Assembly: GCA_017442825.1 (NCBI GenBank)
Contig: JAFRYZ010000037.1
Span: 40,585-104,584, forward strand
DNA from: Prevotella sp.
GTDB taxonomy: Bacteria; Bacteroidota; Bacteroidia; Bacteroidales; Bacteroidaceae
Length of the DNA: 64,000 bases
Direction of reading: 5' to 3'
In this document: positions 31,919 through 42,068 of the stretch, piece by piece
Numbering within the stretch: the stretch's first letter is position 1
Layout of the letters: every line of letters begins with the position of its first letter
Program-made: the position numbers and the translations under genes
Notes under the pieces: generated by a model
Databases searched by the model: none
What the model saw: the letters and a program-made list of their open reading frames with translations, nothing else
What the model was told of the DNA's origin: nothing

Positions 31919-31957
31919 CTCCCTCCCTAAACAGGGAGGGTTTGAGGAGGGTCTTAG
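31919..31957. repeat. G/C-rich palindrome at the nadB 3' end
   Basis: CTCCCTCCCTAAACAGGGAG is identical to the start of the right arm of the mutY-end palindrome (12680 onwards), and the shared GAGGGTCTT follows. The hairpin CCCTCCC-TAAACA-GGGAGGG could end nadB transcription. The nadB stop codon lies within the element. Confidence 0.88.
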
Positions 31958-33537
31958 TCGTAGGCATGGAGGGGGTAGTCGGTAGTGAAGTGGAGGCAAC
32001 GGCACTCCTTACGTTCTATCGCCCAGCGGGTGATGAGGTAGCCGACGTTGATGATGTTACGCAACTCGCAGATGTCCTTGCTTGCCTTGACACGCTTGAA
32101 GAGGGCTTCCGTCTCCTCATAGATGAGGTCGAGACGGTCCCAGGCACGCTTCAGGCGGAGGTCGGAACGGACGATGCCCACGTAGTTTGCCATGATCTCG
32201 TTGACTTCCTTGACGCTCTGTGTGATGAGCACACGCTCCTCGTTGGTCATCGTCCCCTCGTCATTCCACTCCGGAATGTCGGTGTTAAAGGTATATTCAT
32301 CGATATGTTCGAGAGAATGGCGTGCCGCCGTCTCCGCATAGACCACCGCCTCGATGAGCGAGTTGGAGGCTAAGCGGTTGCCACCATGCAGTCCTGTGCA
32401 GGAACATTCGCCGATGGCATAGAGGCGGTTGATACTGCTACAGCCGTCTAAGTCTACCTTGATGCCGCCACACATATAATGGGCAGCGGGGCGAACGGGG
32501 ATGTATTCCTTCGTAATGTCGATACCGATGGAGATGCACTTATGGTAGATATTGGGAAAATGGCGCTTGGTTTCTGCCGCATCTTTGTGGGTGACATCGA
32601 GACATACATGGTCGATGCCGTGCACCTTCATCTCCTTGTCGATGGCGCGGGCTACGATGTCGCGCGGTGCAAGGGAGAGACGCTCGTCATACTTCTCCAT
32701 GAACGACTCGCCGGTAGGGAGCCGGAGGATGCCGCCATAGCCGCGCATAGCCTCTGTAATCAAGAAGGCAGGATGCGTCTCACCGACATGGTGAAGAACG
32801 GTGGGATGGAACTGCACGAACTCCATGTCGGCAACGGTTCCTTTGGCACGATAGACCATAGCGATGCCGTCGCCAGTGGCAATGACAGGATTGGAAGTGG
32901 TTTGATAGACTGCCCCTACTCCACCCGTACACATCACGGTGACCTTAGCCAGATAGGTGTCCACCTTCTGCGTCTTCGGGTTCAGCACGTATGCACCATA
33001 GCACTCGATGTCGGGCGTGCGTCGCGTCACCTCCATGCCGAGGTGGTGCTGGGTGATGATCTCGACGGCAAAATGGTCTTCACGGATGTCGATGTCGGGA
33101 TGGTCTTTGACGGCTTCCATGAGTCCACGCTGAATTTCTGCTCCCGTGTCGTCGGCATGGTGGAGGATGCGGAACTCCGAATGGCCGCCCTCACGGTGCA
33201 GGTCGAACTCACCATTGCTCTGTTTGTCGAAATTGACTCCCCAGTGGACCAGTTCGGTGATTTGCTCAGGTGCCATACGCACCACTTGTTCTACGGCAGC
33301 GCGGTCGGAAATGTAGTCACCCGCTATCATCGTGTCTTCGATGTGCTTGTCGAAATTGTCAACTTTCAGGTTGGTCACACTGGCAACACCGCCTTGCGCA
33401 AAGGAGGTGTTCGCCTCATCGAGGGCTGTCTTGCAAATGAGGCAAATCTTACCTTTATGGGCACGTGCCACCTTCAGAGCGTAACTCATACCGGCGATGC
33501 CAGCACCAATGATGAGGAAGTCGTACTTGTAGGTCAT
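31954..33537 (-). CDS. nadB: L-aspartate oxidase
   Basis: This 527-residue FAD enzyme oxidises L-aspartate to iminoaspartate, the first step of de novo NAD synthesis. Seen: the dinucleotide-binding IIGAGIAGMSYALKVA, SFAQGGVASV, the active-site region EFVQFHPTVLHH, RGYGGILRLP, and the FAD-binding end GECSCTGLHGGNRLASNSLIE. Length is normal. No nadA or nadC is in the window. It is downstream of sprA on the same strand across a 99-base gap holding a 9-bp-type array. The stop is inside a palindromic repeat. Confidence 0.96.
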   Translation of the reverse strand: MTYKYDFLIIGAGIAGMSYALKVARAHKGKICLICKTALDEANTSFAQGGVASVTNLKVDNFDKHIEDTMIAGDYISDRAAVEQVVRMAPEQITELVHWGVNFDKQSNGEFDLHREGGHSEFRILHHADDTGAEIQRGLMEAVKDHPDIDIREDHFAVEIITQHHLGMEVTRRTPDIECYGAYVLNPKTQKVDTYLAKVTVMCTGGVGAVYQTTSNPVIATGDGIAMVYRAKGTVADMEFVQFHPTVLHHVGETHPAFLITEAMRGYGGILRLPTGESFMEKYDERLSLAPRDIVARAIDKEMKVHGIDHVCLDVTHKDAAETKRHFPNIYHKCISIGIDITKEYIPVRPAAHYMCGGIKVDLDGCSSINRLYAIGECSCTGLHGGNRLASNSLIEAVVYAETAARHSLEHIDEYTFNTDIPEWNDEGTMTNEERVLITQSVKEVNEIMANYVGIVRSDLRLKRAWDRLDLIYEETEALFKRVKASKDICELRNIINVGYLITRWAIERKECRCLHFTTDYPLHAYD

Positions 33538-33549
33538 AGGGGTTGTATT

Positions 33550-33620
33550 TTTTCGTTATTACGGTATTTCGGTATGACGGGATGTTGTTATTTCGGGATG
33601 GCGGTATATCGTTATGACGT
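33550..33620. repeat. Degenerate 9-bp-period array between sprA and nadB
   Basis: Units such as ACGGTATTT, CGGTATGAC, GGGATGTTG, TTATTTCGG, GATGGCGGT and ATATCGTTA fit a 9-bp period with strong divergence. It occupies most of the 99-base gap. Confidence 0.7.
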
Positions 33621-33636
33621 TTGGGAGTGGAAAGCG

Positions 33637-36600
33637 TCATCGCGTGAGCGAGAGCTTGAGATTGAGACCAAAGTCGTGGGTGGTCGTGGGATAACTGTTG
33701 GCAGCGAGGAGCGGTTTATTCATCTGCATGTCGTAGAAGAAACTCATGGAGACAAGCCTACTCAACGTGTAGTCTGCTGAGAACGACAGCTTATAGGCTG
33801 TGTTGCCGCTGCTGGCAGCGCTCTCCAACGATGCAATGTCGCGACTGAGTGCCGCCTGACGGCGATAGCTGAAGTCGAGACGCAAGTTCATATCATGGTT
33901 CAGTCCACGAGTATTGGACTTGTTTGTGTTGCTGTCGTCAGCTTTTTTCTTGCTCTTCACCCTACGATGGTTGCCACCACCAAAGAGGTTGAAGTTGCTG
34001 ATCTTATAACCGAGTCCTACAACCCAGTCTTTGCTCAGTGCCTCGTTCAGCTGGATGCTCGTCATAGACAGAGAGAGTACGCGCGTGGTACGGTATTCGA
34101 GTTTGCAGGTCAGGTTGTTCTGCATGGTCAGATCGATACCGAGCAGCGGCGAGAACGCCTCGTTGATGGTCACCTGGGGAATGTTATACATGCTACTGGG
34201 AACGAGGTTGCCAGAGGTTGCTTCGGTGACGAAACCGAGTCCATCGCGCCACTCCTGCCAGGTGCTGTAGCTCTGATAGGAGCCGATGGAATAGACGCTC
34301 TTATAGGAGTGGTTGATATTGATGCTCTTGAAGATCTCGCTGAACCACGGCAGCTGCGCAAGACCGCTGTAGCGGACGGTCCAGTTGGGCAAGAGGCTCT
34401 TCAGTTTGGGGAAGAGATTGAGTCCGCTACCTCCCATGCTGGTGTAAGCATCGAGGAAGGCTGGTATCATGACATCGGCGGAATACTTGTTGACGCTACC
34501 GAGAGAGGGGTCATAGGTGCCTCCACCTGGATATTTAGCGCCGGCATACTGTGCCTCTACCCGCTCGCGATAGGTGTCGAGCGAGTTGACGAACTTCTTG
34601 AACGTGGAAGAGTGATAGCCGTTAGTAGCATCGCCCATGGGTTCAAAGGCAGAGGCAATAGAGATGGTGGTCATAGTGAGGTTACCACTCTGCGAAGTAG
34701 GATTGCCTGCGTTCATATACTGGATGCGTTTTGCCGTTGTCTCATTACGGCTTGCAATGAGGTCTATCTTCAGATTCTTCACGGGTTCGAGCGTCACTTT
34801 CAGTTGCAGGTCTTCCGTGCGACTGGTCGTGGCAGGGGTTGAGGCTGTACTGTTGGTCAACAGCCAACCGCGTTCCTTTGCCTTGTCAATATAGTTATCG
34901 TCAATCAGACCAAAGGCAAAATCGAGGCCTGGTGTCAGCACACCATCGTTGCGGTTCTGTCCGAAGGCATCACCAACGGTGGGCATAAAGCCTGGCAAGC
35001 CCATCTGGTACTGGTTGCGGTAAGAGCCGCTGATATTGCGTACCATCATCAATACGCGGGCTATACACTGTGCCGTCTTGTACCACCCCTTGTTTTCCAA
35101 GGGTTCTTTCGGGGTGACGGTGAGTTTCAACTTGATGGCGGAGTCGGTCTTGTTGAAGAGTTTGATTTTGTTGTCATCGACCTTGCGCCACTTCAGGCTG
35201 ACGGTCTTCCCCTTGTCGTCTTTGGCAGAGACGATGAGACGACGCGTCTTCTTGCCGTGACTGATGACGATAGAGGTATCGGCCTGGATGGTGACCTCCT
35301 TCTCAAAGCTGCGCTTGTTCTTGGGAAGTTCCTTCTTGGCTTTTTCTTCTTTGTCGGATTTGTCTGACTTATCGTTCTTTTTAGGTTTCTTGGGTTTCGC
35401 CGTCTTGGATTTACGGCTCGGAGTCTTGTTGAACCGGTCATTGGTTTTCTTCAGGAATGGAATCTGATTGTACAGTTTTTCCATGTTCAACGTCGTATTG
35501 ACGGCAAGGGTCCTGTTCAAGGTGATGGTGTTGCCTGCCGTAGTGCCGTCGGCCAGCGTCGTACCACGCACCCATGTGTAGTTGGCATCGTAACGGGCAT
35601 CAGCATTCAGCCAACTGAAGATTGGAATGAGATTCAACGGCAACTGATAGGAAGCCGTAAACGTCTGCCTGTAGTCAATGGGCGTTCCAAAGTGTTTGAT
35701 GCTCTGCCATACAGAATCTTTCCATGCTTGGTAAGCATCGGGATAGCGGTCTTTATTGATAGGCGTATAGGGTTCTTCTATCTCTGCATGCGTTGCACTT
35801 TGGAAGTTCATATGCAGATTTTTAGTAAGGTCCCAACGCAGGGTGAACTCGCGGTTCCACAAGAACTGCTCATCGAACCTCAACGGCAGTTCACTACCTC
35901 CGAGATCTTCCATGTCACGGTCTTGTATCTCATAATAGTTACGGCTGATGATGGTATTGAAACCAACATTCTGTGGCAACCAATTGAAACCGAACCGTTT
36001 GAGGATATCGAGCCATTTCGACTTACTCTTGATTTTCTTGAAAGGTTCCCAGGCTTTATACACCGGTGTCCACGAATAGTTCATGGCACCACGCCACTCA
36101 TCGCGTTTCTCATAGACGGTGGCCTGTCCGGAGTTGTGCCGATGGGCATGACTATAGGAGAAGGAGAAGTTGGCTGGGTCGTAGGGCATAGGGTGTCCCT
36201 TTGTGGCAATACCCACACGGACATTCGACAACGAGAAGTTTCGGTTGAACGTACGGGTGACGGCGATAGACTCGATGGAATCGCGTTCACGGGCCTCCAT
36301 GGCATCCAAAGCATCCTTGAGTTCCATATCGGTATCCAAAGGATTATACTTCGGGCGGCTCTCCTCTTCGCCGATACTGAAATAGAGAGGGGCTGATACT
36401 TTCGCCTTGTCGGGGAAGAATTTACCTAATTCGAGATTGACGGTGGCCTTGTAACTCTTCACGTCTTCCTTGGAACGCTGGGCTACTCCATCTTCCAGTC
36501 CGCCGAAGCCATTCGTCATGTATCTACCCTCCAAATCCAACTTACCGAAGTCGGACATATCGACATGCAGGTTTGCCTGGGCTGCCCAACCGCCTTCATT

Positions 36601-39600
36601 AGTGTATTCGAGCAGTCGTAACTCGTTGACCCAGACCTCACCACTCTTCTGTTCACCGGCAAGGTTGCGCACACCAATCATCATTGTCTTTACCTCGCCC
36701 AAAGAAGGATTACCGAGAATGGTCACCTTATTCTTCTGATTGTTTGTATCATAGATACTGAACTCACGGTTGTAGGATGCCGTACCGGCTATCTTGGCTT
36801 GGTTGCGCTGTTTCTTCAACGAGGTGAAGATGCTCAACGGGATGTTCAGCATGTTCTCTTCAGGCCAAACTGCCTTACAAGCGGCTTCGGAATAACGGTC
36901 GTACATGCCAGGTGCCGTTAGTTTCAGCGGAATCTCATACTCGTAATAGTTGTTTTTGTAGTCACTACCCAAGCGGATGAAAACTGCCAACTGGTTGTCT
37001 CGAAGGCTGGTGACATCGTGCTCCATGGCATTGGCATGGATAAACATCTGCAACCGTTTATACTGACGTAAGTCGATCGTGGTATTCTTATATACCGCAC
37101 GTGACTCCTGCTGGCCGAAGTTGGTCACGGTCATTGCCAACGCTTGTTCGTTGGCTTCGACAAGCTGGGGTTGTGTCGGATCTTGCTCACGACGGATGCC
37201 CGGCGGCAATACGTAGTTGACAGGTGTCTTGTCGTTGTTCTCCTCAATGTTCACGGCACTGACCGCCATCTTGCCACTATTGACAGCCGACGGATTCAGT
37301 TCCTGTTCATAGACGCGCCACTCACCGCGTACCAGGTCGAAGGTTCCGAAACGAAGGACGATGGGTTTTTCGAAATTGGTGAGGAACATACGCATGAAAC
37401 GGATGCTGTTGAAATCGGTGATGCCGCCCACATTGTCTTCATAATCACGAAGCGGAATGCGGAACTGGTACCATGTTACTTCTTCCTTGTTGCCATTGCG
37501 CAACTTAGGTGCCGTGACGCGCTTGTCAACGATGAAGTTCTTGCCAACCTCCATATCTTCAGGACGAATAGAGACATGGTATTGATAATACTTCTCATAT
37601 TCGTTCAGGGTATAGTCTTGATTGATATCCTCAACATCGGGCATCGTCTTGTAGCTGGTGTCGTAGCTCTCACTACGAGAATCGCTGTCGGGAGAGTTGC
37701 CCTGCGGGTTGTTAATGCGCTTGTAACGCAACAGGATAGGTGCCTGTATCTGATCCCAGTCGGAACCACGGAAGTAATGATAGTTGTCGTTGGCTGGGTC
37801 TGCCCAGATGGAATCGAAGACAGCCTGGTTGACCTTACCCTGAATCTGGGTGAGGAAGTCTTGGTAGTACTCATACTTCTGCTCCTCTTGGTCGTTCAAG
37901 CCATTGAAACCGACATCCTGCAGGCGACGACTGCCATTGGTGGTAGCAAAAGCATAGGTCACGGTTGCCTGTGTCGGTATCTTACCCCATTGGGTATATT
38001 GGAAATTGCTGGTTCCATCGACCGGCATACCGCTCTCATAGAATTTCTTGCCATCGCGAAGCACATCTTCGCTGACTTCACCGAGATTGATATAGAAGTC
38101 GCCACCATACTTAGAAGCCTCACTCGTCTTAGAAGAATAGATGAACGGATCGAGCATCCAGAACTCGATATACTCGATGTTGGCGGTTTCAAAATCATTG
38201 GTATCAAGCTTGCGCATCATACCACCCCAGCCACGTTTAGGCTGCAAGACGTGACCGTCGGCATCGAGGTTGGGATTGAAGTTATAGGGTCCGCGTTCCT
38301 GCGGATAATAGGCAAGGTTGAGAATGGGAAGCGTATAGGTGGCACCATTGTAACTGCTCTGGTCGCGGTTGGGGAAGAGTTCATTGGTATAGACCTCACG
38401 CACATAATGGTTGGAGAGTTGTTCAAGATCGCTCTTGATGTGTGCCGGAGTCAGCGAAGAAGTACGCTGTGTAAACAGCTTATCGATATAATACCATGCC
38501 AAAAGACTGCGATTGAAGCCACTCTGCAACGAGGTCTTGTCTGATGATTCCGAGAACATGGAAGGAACAGAAGAGATGATCCATGAGGTAGGCGTTGAGA
38601 CATCAATGGTGCTCTTTGTATTCTCAAAGTCATCAAGATAGGAAGCATTGTCCTGGGTATTACTGTTGTGGCCGGCTATCAAATGTGCAAACTCGGCATT
38701 AAACGTAATCTGTGAAGGCTGGGTAACATGCAAGAACGGTATCTTGTCCAACATATTGGTCAGCCACTGGCTTTCTTTCTTCCAATGCAAGCCGACACCC
38801 CACAACGTATTCTTCAGCGGTTCAGACCCCATTGCAACCTTGGTGGTCAGTGCTTGCTCTGAGAGGTGTTGGAAAGTACCCGTCAACTGGAAGTTCTTGG
38901 AGAAATTATACTCCAAGTTAAGTCCAAACATCGTCTTGCGCGCTTGTGCGTAGTCGGTATTCGACTCCAGAGAAACGCTGACAGGGGTACCGGCATCGAT
39001 GATGCTCTGGTTGAGGATGGTAACCTCGCCAGCACTGTAATCGACGGAGTAATCGACACCTTCCTTCAAATCCACACCACCTGCTTTAACAACAACGGAG
39101 CCCTGCGGCACATTGTAGGCACCGAGCGAGATGACATTGGCGGACGTTCCACGATATTGACCGGTAATGATATACTTGTTTTTCTCTGCTATCTGCTTGG
39201 CTGAAGTCTTCGTTTGACTATACAGTTCGTTAAAAACATACTTGTCGGCGGTGGCTGCACTGACACCGTTGTTGACAAGATAGTTCCTCAGATATTGGCC
39301 AAACGGTTCTGCTGCGGGGAAGAATACACGTCCGTTGCTCACGGTATAGCCTTCTACAAAGTCGAAATAGCCATTGGAATGTGCACGTCCGTTGTTATCC
39401 AACCGGTCGGCGCCCAAGTCGTAAATAATAGAATGGTCCTTTACCTGCGGCTCCGGTATATAGGACAGATATACACCTGCCGTGTCACTTTGGAATTTCA
39501 CGTCAAGACGGAACTTGTCCTTCTCTACTGAGGATGCCAGATAATAGACATTCTTCATCATCAAGTCCCAGTTCGACTGATTCGGATTGTTGCTGGTATT

Positions 39601-41166
39601 CTTCAGCGCCTTCACAATCAGCGCGGAATTGACATCGGTGAGGTCTGAGGCAAACTCTCCCACCTGATAAGAAACGCCGTTGTAGGTATATTCGTAGGCT
39701 ATGGCAAGAACCTGATCGGTCTGCAATGCCGTTTTCAAGGAGATATAGCCCAGTGCCTTGTTCAAGGTATATTCGGAAGGAGTCAGCAAACGGGCATTGG
39801 ACAGTTTCTCAAAATCGGAACCACCGCTATAACCAGCGCCTTCCAAAGCGGTTGTGGCAGCATCAATATCACGAATATTGGGCAGACTCTTCACCTTCTG
39901 ATAGACACCGTTGGCATTGTTATACGGAATGCCTGATGCTCCTTCGGCGAGGTCGGCCATGGCTATGATGTTACGCGTGTTTGTTGTCGTACCCGTCTTA
40001 TTGGTCACCCACACTTCCACACGGTTGATATCGACAGAAGTCATCACGTTAGGCAACATGCTCATCGCTCCATCATAACCGTTACGGAAATACCTGCCCA
40101 TGAAGAAGTGGCGGTTTTCTTCGTAGTTAGAGACATCCATCTCGAAAGGAGTCAACTGGACACCGCCTGACGAAGCAACGTTCTTGCTGGTGGACTTCTT
40201 CTGCGACAGGACAGTCTGCAACGTCAGTTTACCAAACTGCATATCGGTACGAATACCAAACAGCGAGCTGGCACCACGTACCAAGGAGTTATTGGACGGG
40301 AAGGAGACATTACCACCCTCGACAAGCTTGATGATTTCGTCTTCCTTGCCTTCATATTTCAACTTCATGTTCTGTGCATCGAAATCGAACGTGGCATCGG
40401 TGTTGTAGTTGAGATTCATGTTCACCTTGTCACCCACCTTACCATTGACGCTGAGGTTGATTTTCTCATCGAAGTTCATCACCGTGGTCTTACGGTTACG
40501 AATAGGTAACGACGGGTTGTCGATACTCTTCAAGGTTGCACCAAACTTCAGTTCTGCCGTTCCCTGTGTCTTGATGCGAACACCCCCAGGACCAAAGATT
40601 TTCTCTGCTGGTCCCAAGTCGAAATGCATATCGGTGAAATCGAATTTCTCCTTTCCTTCTTTTTGCAGTATTTCCTGATTCTTTGACCGATAATAATCAG
40701 CCCATGACTGACGCTCACTCCACTTCATGTACTCCGCAGGCGTCATCATGACTGGCGCATTGACATAAGTGCCACCGACTTTATATCCGATGACATAACG
40801 ATCCAGGGAATCGTTGTACTCTACCGTCTGCTTCATGTTCTCCGGACGTTGCAAGTCGTAAGAGCCCTGCGAAAGGTCATCGTCCGTCAAAGGGATGGTG
40901 CGCTGTACTGGCCAGCGAGGGTGTAAGAGTGAATCTGGTATTTCCTCTTCATCGATGACGACATCGGGCATCACCACCTTCTTCTGCTTGGCTGTGTCTG
41001 CGGAAGAATTTGAGGAAGAATTAGGCTTACGCGGCGTAGGTGGCGGATTGAAGAGATAAGAAAGCGGAGAATGGTGGAAATCCAACAAACCTGTACTTGC
41101 CATAGCCAGCAGGCTACAGCTCAGCAAGGTCATTGCCACAATGAATATGTGCTTTCTATCTTTCAA
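33637..41166 (-). CDS. sprA: Type IX secretion outer-membrane translocon SprA (Sov)
   Basis: This 2,509-residue protein has the size and features of SprA/Sov, the giant outer-membrane beta-barrel through which type IX cargo leaves the cell. It has a signal peptide (residues 1-23) and long stretches of alternating beta-strand sequence typical of this family, including repeated YLDDFENTKSTIDVSTPTSW-type segments. It ends in an aromatic/hydrophobic strand (FGLNLKLSLTR) expected of a barrel protein. The adjacent ruvA-sprA order is widespread in Bacteroidota. The start appears to be TTG at 41166, giving a basic n-region KDRKH; the first ATG (41133) would remove it. A lysine-rich loop (KPKKPKKNDKSDKSDKEE) lies near residue 1925-1945. 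Confidence 0.93.
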   Translation of the reverse strand: MKDRKHIFIVAMTLLSCSLLAMASTGLLDFHHSPLSYLFNPPPTPRKPNSSSNSSADTAKQKKVVMPDVVIDEEEIPDSLLHPRWPVQRTIPLTDDDLSQGSYDLQRPENMKQTVEYNDSLDRYVIGYKVGGTYVNAPVMMTPAEYMKWSERQSWADYYRSKNQEILQKEGKEKFDFTDMHFDLGPAEKIFGPGGVRIKTQGTAELKFGATLKSIDNPSLPIRNRKTTVMNFDEKINLSVNGKVGDKVNMNLNYNTDATFDFDAQNMKLKYEGKEDEIIKLVEGGNVSFPSNNSLVRGASSLFGIRTDMQFGKLTLQTVLSQKKSTSKNVASSGGVQLTPFEMDVSNYEENRHFFMGRYFRNGYDGAMSMLPNVMTSVDINRVEVWVTNKTGTTTNTRNIIAMADLAEGASGIPYNNANGVYQKVKSLPNIRDIDAATTALEGAGYSGGSDFEKLSNARLLTPSEYTLNKALGYISLKTALQTDQVLAIAYEYTYNGVSYQVGEFASDLTDVNSALIVKALKNTSNNPNQSNWDLMMKNVYYLASSVEKDKFRLDVKFQSDTAGVYLSYIPEPQVKDHSIIYDLGADRLDNNGRAHSNGYFDFVEGYTVSNGRVFFPAAEPFGQYLRNYLVNNGVSAATADKYVFNELYSQTKTSAKQIAEKNKYIITGQYRGTSANVISLGAYNVPQGSVVVKAGGVDLKEGVDYSVDYSAGEVTILNQSIIDAGTPVSVSLESNTDYAQARKTMFGLNLEYNFSKNFQLTGTFQHLSEQALTTKVAMGSEPLKNTLWGVGLHWKKESQWLTNMLDKIPFLHVTQPSQITFNAEFAHLIAGHNSNTQDNASYLDDFENTKSTIDVSTPTSWIISSVPSMFSESSDKTSLQSGFNRSLLAWYYIDKLFTQRTSSLTPAHIKSDLEQLSNHYVREVYTNELFPNRDQSSYNGATYTLPILNLAYYPQERGPYNFNPNLDADGHVLQPKRGWGGMMRKLDTNDFETANIEYIEFWMLDPFIYSSKTSEASKYGGDFYINLGEVSEDVLRDGKKFYESGMPVDGTSNFQYTQWGKIPTQATVTYAFATTNGSRRLQDVGFNGLNDQEEQKYEYYQDFLTQIQGKVNQAVFDSIWADPANDNYHYFRGSDWDQIQAPILLRYKRINNPQGNSPDSDSRSESYDTSYKTMPDVEDINQDYTLNEYEKYYQYHVSIRPEDMEVGKNFIVDKRVTAPKLRNGNKEEVTWYQFRIPLRDYEDNVGGITDFNSIRFMRMFLTNFEKPIVLRFGTFDLVRGEWRVYEQELNPSAVNSGKMAVSAVNIEENNDKTPVNYVLPPGIRREQDPTQPQLVEANEQALAMTVTNFGQQESRAVYKNTTIDLRQYKRLQMFIHANAMEHDVTSLRDNQLAVFIRLGSDYKNNYYEYEIPLKLTAPGMYDRYSEAACKAVWPEENMLNIPLSIFTSLKKQRNQAKIAGTASYNREFSIYDTNNQKNKVTILGNPSLGEVKTMMIGVRNLAGEQKSGEVWVNELRLLEYTNEGGWAAQANLHVDMSDFGKLDLEGRYMTNGFGGLEDGVAQRSKEDVKSYKATVNLELGKFFPDKAKVSAPLYFSIGEEESRPKYNPLDTDMELKDALDAMEARERDSIESIAVTRTFNRNFSLSNVRVGIATKGHPMPYDPANFSFSYSHAHRHNSGQATVYEKRDEWRGAMNYSWTPVYKAWEPFKKIKSKSKWLDILKRFGFNWLPQNVGFNTIISRNYYEIQDRDMEDLGGSELPLRFDEQFLWNREFTLRWDLTKNLHMNFQSATHAEIEEPYTPINKDRYPDAYQAWKDSVWQSIKHFGTPIDYRQTFTASYQLPLNLIPIFSWLNADARYDANYTWVRGTTLADGTTAGNTITLNRTLAVNTTLNMEKLYNQIPFLKKTNDRFNKTPSRKSKTAKPKKPKKNDKSDKSDKEEKAKKELPKNKRSFEKEVTIQADTSIVISHGKKTRRLIVSAKDDKGKTVSLKWRKVDDNKIKLFNKTDSAIKLKLTVTPKEPLENKGWYKTAQCIARVLMMVRNISGSYRNQYQMGLPGFMPTVGDAFGQNRNDGVLTPGLDFAFGLIDDNYIDKAKERGWLLTNSTASTPATTSRTEDLQLKVTLEPVKNLKIDLIASRNETTAKRIQYMNAGNPTSQSGNLTMTTISIASAFEPMGDATNGYHSSTFKKFVNSLDTYRERVEAQYAGAKYPGGGTYDPSLGSVNKYSADVMIPAFLDAYTSMGGSGLNLFPKLKSLLPNWTVRYSGLAQLPWFSEIFKSININHSYKSVYSIGSYQSYSTWQEWRDGLGFVTEATSGNLVPSSMYNIPQVTINEAFSPLLGIDLTMQNNLTCKLEYRTTRVLSLSMTSIQLNEALSKDWVVGLGYKISNFNLFGGGNHRRVKSKKKADDSNTNKSNTRGLNHDMNLRLDFSYRRQAALSRDIASLESAASSGNTAYKLSFSADYTLSRLVSMSFFYDMQMNKPLLAANSYPTTTHDFGLNLKLSLTR

Positions 41167-41204
41167 ACCTACACCTTATTATATATTAGTCACAAACACA
41201 ACAA

Positions 41205-41822
41205 TTATTTAATCTGTTTCAATGCCAGTTTCACCACCTGTTCAACAGGTAGGTCAGGCTGCTCTGTCAAAATGGCCATAACAACCTTTGCCGATGGCGC
41301 TGGTGAGAAACCGAGCATGGTAAGGGCACTGACAGCCTCATCTTTCACTCCGGTATTGACAACTGTAGCGCCTGCTGCTTTGCCGACATGGAGTTCTTCG
41401 GCAATACCCAACGACACTATCTTGTCTTTCAAGTCAACAATGATACGCTGTGCCGTCTTGAGCCCGATGCCCTTGACGCCCTTCAGCATCCTTTCATCAC
41501 CATTGGCAATCACATTGCATAGTTCTGCCGGTGTCAGCGACGAAAGAATCATACGTGCAGTATTTGCACCCACACCACTCACGGTGATGAGTTGCCGGTA
41601 AAGTTCTCGCTCCTGTTTATTGTAGAAGCCAAAAAGGGTGAACGAGTCGTCGCGACCACCTGTCACCAACGCCTCATGCACATAGAGTTTCACCTCCTTT
41701 TTGCCTTGTACGGCAGCATACGTGTTGAGCGAAATGTTCAAGGCATAACCTACTCCGGCTGTTTCAACAACCGCAAGCGCAGGCGTCAACTCTGTCAGTT
41801 CGCCTTTGATATATTCTATCAT
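41205..41822 (-). CDS. ruvA: Holliday junction branch migration protein RuvA
   Basis: This 205-residue RuvA binds Holliday junctions and loads RuvB. Seen: the N-terminal OB-fold start [31 protein letters not shown], the tandem helix-hairpin-helix [13 protein letters not shown] and [19 protein letters not shown], and the flexible C-terminal domain [13 protein letters not shown] that contacts RuvB. The start at 41822 matches the family; an upstream reading to 41894 adds 24 residues with no family resemblance. It precedes sprA by 38 bases and is probably co-transcribed with it. Confidence 0.95.
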   Translation of the reverse strand: MIEYIKGELTELTPALAVVETAGVGYALNISLNTYAAVQGKKEVKLYVHEALVTGGRDDSFTLFGFYNKQERELYRQLITVSGVGANTARMILSSLTPAELCNVIANGDERMLKGVKGIGLKTAQRIIVDLKDKIVSLGIAEELHVGKAAGATVVNTGVKDEAVSALTMLGFSPAPSAKVVMAILTEQPDLPVEQVVKLALKQIK

Positions 41823-42019
41823 AATCCTAAAAATATGCCCCCATGTCCTCCACGGGGATTGTATATATACGTTTAAACTAACGTTCGCTTCCACGTGTTT
41901 ATTGCATCAGCAGACATTTTTTCGTCATTCCGCACTGTGGCGTCAGACATAAAATACCTATTTTTGACTATTTTGCATAAAAATATGCACAAAATGATAG
42001 CAGTTTTGTGAAAAAGATG

Positions 42020-42028
42020 TAATTTTGC
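42020..42028 (+). promoter_or_regulatory. -7 box of ddh
   Basis: TAATTTTGC matches TAnnTTTG and lies 40 bases before the ddh ATG. No good -33 box is visible. Confidence 0.6.
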
Positions 42029-42068
42029 AACCGAATTAGACAAATCAACAACTAAATATCATTAGAAG

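Noticed and set aside
35330-35400. 9-bp array inside sprA
   Set aside because: Only two DKS-type units are present in a lysine-rich loop; too little to call an array.
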